Shown in pieces: positions 23,651-32,328 of a DNA stretch of 64,000 bases. The DNA lies in NCBI RefSeq assembly GCF_001641265.1, contig NW_020167535.1:310001-374000 (forward strand), read 5' to 3'. The DNA comes from Pseudogymnoascus destructans. Taxonomy: Eukaryota > Ascomycota > Leotiomycetes > Thelebolales > Thelebolaceae. Both the position numbers and the translations under genes were made by a program. Numbering within the stretch: position 1 is the stretch's first letter; every line of letters starts with the position of its first letter. The notes under the pieces are model-generated. The model ran no database searches and was not told the origin of the DNA. It saw nothing but the letters and a program-made list of their open reading frames with translations.

Positions 23651-25740
23651 CTATTCCAGCTCGATGGTTGCTGGAGGCTTGCTTGTGATATCAAGCATAA
23701 CGCGGCATACTCCCTAAATAACTGTTAATATCGTCCATACATCTAGTCACGGAGCAACTCCGTGAGTCGGGAATGGGAGTATTTTACCTTGACGTTGTTG
23801 ACAATCTTCGTTGAGACCTGGTTAAGGAACTCGTGGCTGAATGGGAATGCCTTGGCAGTCATGACTAACTCAAGGTTAGAATAAAATTTCCTACGTGATC
23901 GAGTTGTAATCCTCCATGGGACCGAGAAAGCACTTACAGTCTGTAGTCTCGACGGCGCGTAGGATAATAAGATGCTCGTAAGCACGCTGGTCGCCCTGAA
24001 AATATGAATTAGCCTCTGAAGTGTGATCTACACATTTACGAAATCAAGTGCTCACCATCACGCCAACGGCCTTGCTAGTGTCCAAAGCTGCAAATGCTTG
24101 GGAGATTTTGTCGTACAGACCCCATTCACGGATCATACCAATGAAGATATGGTCGGCTTGGCGTACCATCTCTACACGCTCAGGTGTCACCTCACCCAGG
24201 ATACTGTTCATTCTCTGGTTAGCGGTTGAAAATAAGGCTATGGGGTAACATGAAGGACGGTATTACCGAATAGCAAGACCGGGACCTGGGAAAGGGTGCC
24301 TCATAACAAGATCATGGGGGATTCCAAGCTGCCTCCCAAGATCACGGACCTCGTCCTTGAAGAGCTCTCGCAGAGGCTCAATAAGCTTCAGTCCCTGACC
24401 GTCGAGCATGCGCTGAGGAAGTGCAAGATTGTGATGGGTTTTAATAGTGGCACTGGGGCCCTTGAACGAGATGCTATAAATTTAATGTTAGTAATTATCC
24501 CAATGAAATCACCTCATAGGACTCGACAAATCTAGATTTGGAATCCCCATAAAGGGCTGAAAAGTAAACTTGTTGGGTTACTAACCTCTCAATAACATCA
24601 GGATACAAAGTTCCTTGCAAGAAGAACTCGACTGGTCCAGCCCTGTCAGTCTTTGCTGCCGCAGCTTCAATCTTCTTGGCCTCCTCCTCGAAGACTTCGA
24701 TAAACTTCCCTCCAATGAACTTGCGCTTCTTCTCCGGGTCGGTGACACCCTTTAGGCCGTCAAGGAACTCCTTTGAAGCATCCGCCACAGTCAAGTTGAT
24801 TCCCATATGCTCCGAAAGCATCGTCTTGACTTCCTCGCACTCGTTCAGGCGCATAACGCCGTTGTTGACGAGGACAGCGTGGAAGCGGTCGCCAATTGCG
24901 CGCTGCATAAGCTTAGCCGCAACCGTAGAGTCGACACCACCGCTCACGGCACCAAGGACCTGGCCATCTCCAACGAATTTCCGGATACGGATGACTTCTT
25001 GGTCGACAAAGTTGGCCATTGTCCAATTCTGCTTTGCGCCGCAAATCTTAACAGCGAAGTTCTCGAGGATCTTTGTGCCGTTCTCGGTGTGTGTAACCTC
25101 TGGGTGCAGCTGGAGGCCGTAGATGTGCTTGCTCTCGTGGCAGATGGCAGCGTATTCGGAGTTGGGAGTAGTGGCGATGGTGTGGAAGCCCTCAGGGAGC
25201 TTGGCCAGCTTGTCTCCGTGAGACATCCACACCTTGAACTCGTTCTCGAGTCCATCGAAGAGGCGGTCAACATGGCCATCAACCTTCCTGGCCTTGAGAT
25301 CGGCATGGCCGAACTCTCTTGTGACGCCTGCAACGACGTTGTCCTTGCTGCTGCGGTAGGCAATCTCTTGAAGGCCGTAGCATATTCCGAGGATCGGGAC
25401 GTTCAGATCAAAGTATGTTGGGTCGACATGGGGTGCGCCTTCTTCGTATACACTGGAGGGTCCACCCGACAGGATGATACCAGCTGGCTTCCAGTCAAGG
25501 TCGGCCAGTTTCTGGGTGCACGGGAGCATCTCAGAGTAGACATGGAGGTCTCTCAGGCGGCGGGTAATCAAGTGAGTACTAGTAGGGAAAGTTAGTCGCC
25601 AAATTGAAGACGTAGGACTCGAGGAATTGAACCCGGGTGGGCACGCGTACATACTATTGGGAACCGAAATCCAAGGTTAGGATGGTGTCGAAGGACTTGT
25701 GAGGAACCACCTCGGGTACTTCTTCCGTTGTGTTTGACAT
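23651..25740 (-). CDS. GUA1: GMP synthase, glutamine-hydrolysing
   Basis: Seven exons (25740-25655, 25578-24586, 24473-24267, 24203-24056, 23995-23938, 23864-23788, 23713-23651) give 543 residues, the usual length. Class I glutamine amidotransferase domain: LDFGSQYTHLITRR at the start, ILSGGPSSVYEEGAP, the nucleophile loop ILGICYGLQEIAY (Cys near residue 100) and the His-x-Glu pair LQLHPEVTHTENG. The ATP-pyrophosphatase domain has the P-loop GAVSGGVDSTVAAKLM. The C-terminal dimerisation domain includes HLVQGP-type ISFKGPSATIKTHHNL, RHPFPGPGLAIR and GVCRVMLDITSKPPATIE. It converts XMP to GMP in cytosolic purine synthesis. The last residues read IELE, where the family normally has IEWE. Exon 1 splits the FGSQ-Y codon, which fixes the start. 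Confidence 0.97.
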
Positions 25741-26277
25741 GATGTGGAATGAAGAAGAAGCTTTAATTTAAAATTATGGCTACAAGATATCCTCAATGCC
25801 GTTGTGAGCGGCGATAATAAAAAGACTCACGGTATCTGAGAAAAGAAAAATTTAGCTTATCGCACAACCCCTCATTATGCGTCAGAAAAGATTAGCGATT
25901 GTGAGGCCCCGCACTTGACGCGATACCAGAAACAGCCCACTTGTACCATGTTAGCCTTTCCGAAGTCGAGGGACTGACGACAGGGTTTGCACAAGGCTGC
26001 GCTATGTTTTTTATAGTACTAGAGTTATATACTAGAGTATCTAATCAATATAAATTATGGTCCTGGTCAAAGTATAAGCAGTATAAGCAGCGCGTCAACA
26101 CCTCTGTAGGTTAAGAGGAGATATTGGGTTCTGTATAGCCTTGAGCTTGAGCTGCGGTATTAACGCCGTGTATTCGGGGACCCAATGTCCCTGAATCAAG
26201 CAGCCCAGGTCACACGCTGCCAACAGACGCTTGCAGCTAAGCTGCCGCCCGTGAAATAGCCTCCAAAAGCAAAGACG
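25741..26277. promoter_or_regulatory. Divergent promoter region of GUA1 and POP3
   Basis: 537 bp between the two start codons, with an AT-rich core about 26000-26060. No specific factor site is claimed. Confidence 0.5.
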
Positions 26278-27099
26278 ATGTTTGAGCTGGATAGCCCTTA
26301 TTCAGATGTTGCACTGTATGGCAATCTTTTCTTCCAACCGTCACATGGATGATTGAATCATCATGATTTCGAACTGGGTATCTGACATCTACTCAGGCCT
26401 CAACTCAGTCCGGCTGATCAGGATACCATCCTGAATCTTCTTACCGGGTAGGTGTGCGGGTTCTCTTCTGTCATCTCATTTATGTTGTAGGCTCTCAAGT
26501 ACACATGAACCATATTAATGTCTCTCAGCTTCCTCTCGCCCATCGGCCACTACCGCACCACTCACATTACCCCCTCAAAAGGAAAACGCAACAAGAAGGC
26601 CAAGCGCCGGAAACTCAAAGGCGGCGCCGCCAAACCTGCCCAAGAGGCCTCGGTGCCACCCCCTGAGCTAAGCTCCTACATCCTCGTCGGCCTCAACAGC
26701 ATTACCCGCCACCTCGAGTCTCAATCTCGCAAGGCTTGTCCACCATCACTCGGTGTGCCAATACCCAGTTCTGACGGACCAGCAAACCCACAACGACATC
26801 TCGCCGTAGTTGTCACGACTTGGCCCTCCGTCCCTCCGATCCTCACGTCTCATCTCCACAAGCTTCTTCAAACAAGCTCTCTACTCCACCCCAGTCTCCC
26901 GCCGACGCGCTTGGTCATCCTTCCAAGGAGTAGCGAAAAGCGTCTCTGCAGTGCCCTGGGTGTTCCACGTGCGGGGTTTATCGGGGTATTCGACGGTGCC
27001 CCTTCTGCTACTGCAGTAATTGACTTCTGCCTCGCGAATGTGCCTGAATTAGAAGTTGATGGGTGGCTGAAGGCTGATAAAGTGCTTTCATGCCGCTGA
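26278..27099 (+). CDS. POP3: RNase P/MRP subunit Pop3-like
   Basis: Three exons (26278-26315, 26397-26447, 26529-27099; two introns of 81 bp) give 219 residues. The start MFELDSPYSDVALPQLSPAD is preceded in frame by a stop codon. QDTILNLLTGFLSPIGHYRT joins exon 2 to exon 3, followed by a Lys/Arg-rich segment (GKRNKKAKRRKLKGG), ILVGLNSITRHLESQ and the C-terminal strand region LVILPRSSEKRLCSALGVPR. This is the pattern of fungal Pop3 (L7Ae-like fold, binds the RNA of RNase P and RNase MRP, which process pre-tRNA and pre-rRNA). The small first exons are easily missed. The gene borders the transposon block. Confidence 0.85.
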
Positions 27100-27205
27100 A
27101 AATAAACACCGTTGAAGCGGCTGATTCTGCTGTGCAGAATAAAGTCTGAATAAATAGATGAGTAAAAGATTTATATACCCAACATCTACCCAAAAAATAT
27201 TTATC

Positions 27206-27459
27206 TACCGCACCGCCTTCTGTAACCCCTGCAATTCCCGTGACCTCGCTGCCGTGACCTTGCTGCCGTGACCTAGCCAGGGGCAGCTTTCCTCCGCACA
27301 AATCCAGGAAGCTTGGCCAGCGTCTCGATGCTCAGTCCGGAAGGCGAACTTCTCCTTTACGGCCCAGTCGTCGAGGGCATAAGCGACGTCGTCCATTTCG
27401 TAGAACTCGGTTAGACCCTGGTTTAAAGAAAATAGGGCTAAGTAAGCTACATTATACAT
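27206..27459 (-). pseudogene. Fragment of a Mutator-like (MULE) transposase N-terminus
   Basis: A short minus-strand frame contains TEFYEMDDVAYALDDWAVKE followed by KFAFRTEHRDAGQASWICAE and ESCPW. This matches the arrangement of the zinc-finger DNA-binding region seen at the N-terminus of fungal MULE/FAR1-type proteins (helix, then W, then the Cys pair in C-x4-C spacing). There is a direct HGSKVTAARS repeat after it (two copies of GGTCACGGCAGC). Nothing of the catalytic domain is present, so this is a remnant. Confidence 0.45.
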
Positions 27460-27596
27460 AACAATATGAATATAAAGCTATAGAAGCTGTAGAAGAAGTA
27501 TATCAAAGGTATGTTTATATATTATATTTTTAAATTATATACTAATATGTTAATAGAGTATTAAGAGAGGAATTTAATAACAAATTACCTCTAACA

Positions 27597-27723
27597 CAAC
27601 AACAACTACAACAACTACAACAACTACAACAACTACAACAACTACAACAACTACAACAACTACAACAACTACAACAACTACAACAACTACAACAACTACA
27701 ACAACTACAACAACTACAACAAG
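27597..27723 (+). repeat. 9-bp tandem repeat (CAACAACTA)n, about 14 copies
   Basis: Almost perfect nonamer array inside the hAT relic, encoding Gln-Gln-Leu repeats on the plus strand. The opposite strand reads as poly-Val and is not a gene. Confidence 0.95.
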
Positions 27724-28012
27724 AGAATGAGGAAGATAATTTATTAGATGATTTCGAAAGATCATTATATTCTCAAACTATAGAAGATGACTTTGAAACA
27801 GAAACTTCTATCTATTTCCAAGAACCTATTTCTCATTATAAGGTAAGCTATTAACCCTCTTTAATAATTAACTTACTAATATTATATAGATTAATTCTTT
27901 AGACTATTGGAAAATAAATCAATCTCGATTTCTAGTTCTAGCTACTATAGCTAGGCGCTATTTACAAATCCCTGTTACTAGTGCTCCTATAGAGAGCTCT
28001 TTTAGTATAGGT

Positions 28013-28143
28013 TGTAATGATGTACGGTTACGCTCGCGCTACATCCCACTGAGCCAAAAAGACTACAGTATTCCGGCTCGCCCGGAATACGCGTAACACG
28101 CTTTATATACCACATGTACTGTAACGGCGGCACCCGTTACAGT
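28013..28143. mobile_element. Small MITE-like insertion in the hAT relic
   Basis: About 130 bp, more GC-rich than its surroundings, interrupts the hAT dimerisation motif between FSIG and SLIISK. Its ends are related in inverted orientation (TGTAATGATGTACGGTTAC against the complement of GTAACGGCGGCACCCGTTAC), and it holds an internal hairpin (TATTCCGG..CCGGAATA at about 28069-28089). The target duplication is not clear, so the exact ends are uncertain by a few bases. Confidence 0.5.
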
Positions 28144-28460
28144 AGCCTTATTATTTCAAAGATTAGAAATAGGCTTTCTAACAACATTTTTAGAGTAATA
28201 GCTTGTTTAAAGAGTTGGGATTTTATAAAGGAAGAAGAAGAGGATCTAGAGGAGGAATTTATAGCTAAATTAATACTTTAAGTAGTATTTAGATAGATTA
28301 ATATATATTTGGTTTCCTTTTCAACTATACTAGATAATTACTTAGGCCACGTGATTATAACATCATGTGATAATTATGAATATTCATGATTATCAAAAAC
28401 TCATAATCATAATCATGCTTATGAATAATCATGCTTATGTAATATTTGACTATTTGAATA

Positions 28461-28508
28461 ACGTGGTTTATCAGTACGTCGGACATATCAGTACCTCGGA
28501 CACTTTTC
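28461..28508 (+). repeat. Terminal inverted repeat of the pogo-type element (left)
   Basis: 48 bp, identical to the reverse complement of 39357-39404. The repeat contains GTACGTCGGACATATCAGTA, itself a short imperfect inverted sequence. Confidence 0.95.
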
Positions 28509-29095
28509 ATTGGCATTCTACTTTGAATATCAATAAATCAACCATAACATATTAAATTAACTATAACTAAGCGGAATCAGATGAACTAGACATATCTATA
28601 GCTTCTTGACAAGTTCGCGCATTATGACCAGCTTTTCCACAGATCCCACAGCATCGCCTAGACGGTTGCCCCTCCTTGCGACTACCCCCAACCGCACGTA
28701 CGTCGCGTCGTACCTGCTCATCCACATCCTTCTGTGCGATAATTGCCTGTGCATCCTCTACTATAAGTGCACCTCCTTCACGGACACGAGCCTTTTTAGC
28801 CCTGCGGCGTTTGCTAAGGGCTTCGTTGGCTGCTCGAAGGGTACGTACCTCAGCAGACAGAAGGGTGTTCTCATGTGCTAGTCGCTCCGTACCCTTTGCC
28901 AATCAATAACTGTCCCGAAGAGTGGAGTTGGCGAGCTTCCTTGGTGACGGGCAATTCGATTTCGAACGAGGGTTGTTTGTGAAAGAGCTTCAGTTGGGTT
29001 GGAAGGGGTCTGGGAGACCCAAGGGTTGGTGTTGGCAGTAGAGGGTCTAGAGGGAGTTGGAGTCTGTAACCTCACGTCAAGCTTTGAAAGCACTG

Positions 29096-29570
29096 TGTTA
29101 CGACGGAACAAGAAGGCTGGCCAACTACAGGACAGGAAGGAGGGAGGTCGCATGAGACCGGCCCTGGTACCTGGAGGGGCAGCGGGGAATAGTAGTTCCG
29201 AAAGTATCACGTGACGGACTCGCAGGATGATGAGAAGAGTCCTAAGAGTCCAGGACTCCGAGGACTCGAGTGAGTTCCCAGGAGTCCACTAGGCACGTGA
29301 CGGACTCGCAGGATGATGAGAAGAGTCCTAAGAGTCCAGGACTCCGAGGACTCGAGTGAGTTCCCAAGAGTCCACTAGGCACGACGCCACTATATAAGTA
29401 GATAGTATTCCCTTAGATAGGAGCTTCGTGCTCAACTCAATACAGTATTTGTTATATACTAGTAACGTGTTACTTGAAGCCTTTGTGTCTGATCCCCTGC
29501 CTCCTCTGATAAGTAAACCTTTACGCAAGAGAACCTCTGTGTCTTCTATCATTTAGAAGTCAGCGTTACA
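29096..29570 (+). repeat. Solo LTR (475 bp) with CACTG target duplication
   Basis: The sequence starts TGTTACGACGG and ends CAGCGTTACA (TG..CA ends), flanked by CACTG at 29091-29095 and 29571-29575. It lies inside the transposase gene. A TATA sequence (CTATATAAG, about 29390) indicates plus-strand orientation. Ends and length fit a Ty1/copia-type LTR; without internal sequence the class is a guess. Confidence 0.88.
29208..29379 (+). repeat. Two 86-bp tandem copies inside the solo LTR, upstream of its TATA box
   Basis: The two copies start at CACGTGACGGACTCGCAGG (29208 and 29294) and differ at very few positions. Each holds short GAGTCC/GGACTC elements in both orientations. Their position just upstream of the TATA box suggests promoter enhancer repeats. 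Confidence 0.9.
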
Positions 29571-30021
29571 CACTGCTTGCGGGTCGAAAGGCACTAAGCC
29601 AGCTCCGCGGAACCCGGACTGGGCGTTTTGGGCTGTCATGGATTCCAGATATGCTGCTCTAAAGGCGAGAAAGAACTCGACCTTGGTAATGTGGTTGATA
29701 TGAGCCTTAATGAAGGTCTCAATCTGCCAACCATATGCCCGCTTCAACACACTAAAGCACCCGACATCAAGTGGCTGAGTTAAATGAGACGAGTGGGGAG
29801 TGTCATACTGACATTCGTTGCACTCAGTTTGCTATCAAACTCAAGAGCAAACTTGGAAATCTCCTCCTCAAACCTACAAGTCACTATACATATTTTGGCT
29901 TATCACACCAACAACAAGAGCAATACTACTCAACGATTGCTACAATCATCTATGATTCATTACACATCATCGCTCCTTAGTTACTGGGCCGATATTACCA
30001 CATAGCATATCTCTACAACCC

Positions 30022-30957
30022 TGTCATACTGACATTCGTTGCACTCAGTTTGCTATCAAACTCAAGAGCAAACTTAGAAATCTCCTCCTCAAACCTACAA
30101 GTCACCATACATATCTTGGCTTATCATACCAACAACAGAAGCAATACTACTCAACGATTGCTGCAAACTCTTCTACTACATCTGTTTATGCTACATACAT
30201 CACGGCATATCATTTGAACACTCATTGAACAAGTTATTAAGAAAATCTCCTCCTTAAGGGGGTGGGCCAATACTACCACATGGCATATATCTACCAACTA
30301 GAGGCCTAGGAATATGAACGATAGCTCTAGAAGCTTCTACAACCCTCTATGATTCATTACACGTCATCGCTCCTTAGTTACCCACAAGATTGGTTAAGTT
30401 ATGACATAATTTATCTATAGGTACTCTGACCTTGGACCTCCTTTTCACTTCCTATAGGCTAGGAACCCAAGAGATGGTTCTATGGGATTCTCTTACGTTC
30501 ACTACATGATTAGCAAGCTAGTTGTGGGTCGCACTTGATTTCTAATACATTTACCAAGCCTGGTTAGTCATGGAAAGTCATGGAAAATGAGAGAACTACA
30601 CTCCTTTGGCATAAATAGGATTGCCCTTTCCTTAAGAAAGGGCAAGCAGGCAATACAGTAAATCGACTATCACATACTTCCACGTCTTTTACAAGCTTCC
30701 AAGCATTCATCTTGTTACTCCTTGTTTCTGAAAAGTCAGTGAGGTGTTAACCTCTGACTTACCCCTGAGTTCTCAGACTCAACATTTGTTGCAACTTGTC
30801 TAAACCACTTCACCACATCATACACCTGATTGCTGCGTTGTGGAATAGTCTAAGCTACAACCCTTTGGCTCTGTTTCCTAAGACAGTGTGTTGTCTTAGT
30901 AAATTCATCCCTTCCTTGGGTGGCTAGATTCTCATATCTGGTGCACCCACCATTACA
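30022..30957 (+). repeat. Solo gypsy-family LTR, 936 bp, with AACCC duplication
   Basis: It runs TGTCATACTG to CCACCATTACA, exactly 936 bp like the LTRs of the complete element, with AACCC at 30017-30021 and 30958-30962. It sits inside the outer LTR and presumably arose by recombination between the LTRs of a full copy. A TATA-like CATAAATAGG is at about 30610. Confidence 0.92.
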
Positions 30958-31381
30958 AACCCTCTATGATTCATTACATGACATCACTCATACTACCACA
31001 TGACATATCTCTACCAACTAGAGGCCTAGGAGCATGAACAATAGCTCTAAAAGCTCCTACAAACCTCTATGATTCATTACATGTCACGCTCTTTAGTTAC
31101 CCACAAGATTGGTTAAGTTATGACATAATTTGTCTATGACATAATTTGTCTATGACATAATTTGTCTATAGGGGTACTCTGACCTTGGACCTCCTTTTAC
31201 TTCCTATAGGCTACGAACCTAAGAGATGGTTCTATGGGATTCTCTTACATCGACTACAGTTACCAAGCCTGGTTAGTCATGGAAAGTCTTGGAAAATGAG
31301 AGAACTACACTCCTTTAGCATAAATAGGATTGCCCTTTCCTTAAGAAAGGGCAAGCAGACAATACAGTAAATCGACTATCA

Positions 31382-32317
31382 TGTAATGGTGGGTGCACCA
31401 GATATGAGAATCTAGCCACCCAAGGAAGGGATGAATTTACTAAGACAACACACTGTCTTAGGAAACAGAGCCAAAGGGTTGTAGCTTAGACTATTCCACA
31501 ACGCAGCAATCAGGTGTATGATGTGGTGAAGTGGGTTAGACAAGTTGCAACAAATGTTGAGTCTGGGAACTCAGGGGTAAGTCAGAGGTTAGCACCTCAC
31601 TGACTTTTCAAAAACAGAGAATAACAAGATCAATGCTTGGAAGCTTGGAAAAGACGTAGAAGTATGTGCTAGTCGATTTACTGTATTGTCTGCTTGCCCT
31701 TTCTTAAGGAAAGGGCAATCCTATTTATGCCAAAGGAGTGTAGTTCTCTCATTTTCCATGACTTTCCATGACTAACCAGGCTTGGTAAATGTATTAGAAA
31801 TCAAGTGCGACCCACAACTAGCTTGCTAATCATGTAGTGAACGTAAGAGAATCCCATAGAACCATCTCTTGGGTTCCTAGCCTATAGGAAGTGAAAAGGA
31901 GGTCCAAGGTCAGAGTACCTATAGACAAATTATGTCATAACTTAACCAATCTTGTGGGTAACTAAGGAGCGATGACGTGTAATGAATCATAGAGGGTTGT
32001 AGAAGCTTCTAGAGCTATCGTTCATGTTCCTAGGCCTCTAGTTGGTAGAGATATGCCATGTGGTAGTATTGGCCCACCCCCTTAAGGAGGAGATTTTCTT
32101 AATAACTTGTTCAATGAGTGTCCAAATGATATGCCGTGATGTATGTAGCATAAACAGATGTAGTAGAAGAGTTTGCAGCAATCGTTGAGTAGTATTGTTT
32201 CTGTTGTTGGTGTGATAAGCCAAGATATGTATGGTGACTTGTAGGTTTGAGGAGGAGATTTCTAAGTTTGCTCTTGAGTTTGATAGCAAACTGAGTGCAA
32301 CGAATGTCAGTATGACA
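31382..32317 (-). repeat. 3' LTR of the complete gypsy element
   Basis: 936 bp, TG..CA ends in element orientation (TGTCATACTG...CCATTACA), adjacent to the polypurine tract. Confidence 0.95.
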
Positions 32318-32328
32318 TGATCCCCCTT

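Larger units (their letters stand above)
27480..28281 (+). pseudogene. hAT-family transposase relic (C-terminal part with dimerisation domain)
   Basis: Reading on the plus strand: REEFNNKLPLTQ, a long (QQL)n tract, an acidic segment (ENEEDNLLDDFERSLYSQ), then an intron-like gap (27843-27889, GTAAGC..ATATAG) and the segment DYWKINQSRFLVLATIARRY, LQIPVTSAPIESSFSIG. After a roughly 130-bp insert it resumes as SLIISKIRNRLSNNIFRVIA and CLKSWDFIKEEEEDLEEEFI to a stop. W, the LA..YL run and the SAP.E..FS motif are the hallmark of the hAT C-terminal dimerisation region. The catalytic part upstream is missing. Confidence 0.65.
27100..28458. other. AT-rich transposon graveyard left of the pogo element
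   Basis: About 1.36 kb of mostly AT-rich DNA holding a MULE-type fragment, a hAT-type transposase relic, a 9-bp tandem repeat and a small MITE-like insert, each listed separately. The high AT content would fit repeat-induced point mutation, but composition was judged only by eye. Confidence 0.6.

Noticed and set aside
25600..25654. GGGTTCAATTCC, resembling a tRNA B box, in GMP synthase intron 1 (minus strand)
   Set aside because: No acceptor stem, D arm or anticodon arm fits in the 76-bp intron; the intron is needed for the gene.
27574..27765. Minus-strand poly-Val frame
   Set aside because: It is the antisense of the (CAACAACTA)n repeat.
32038..32289. 83-codon frame repeated in both gypsy LTRs
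   Set aside because: It lies within non-coding LTR sequence and is duplicated only because LTRs are identical; no domain features.
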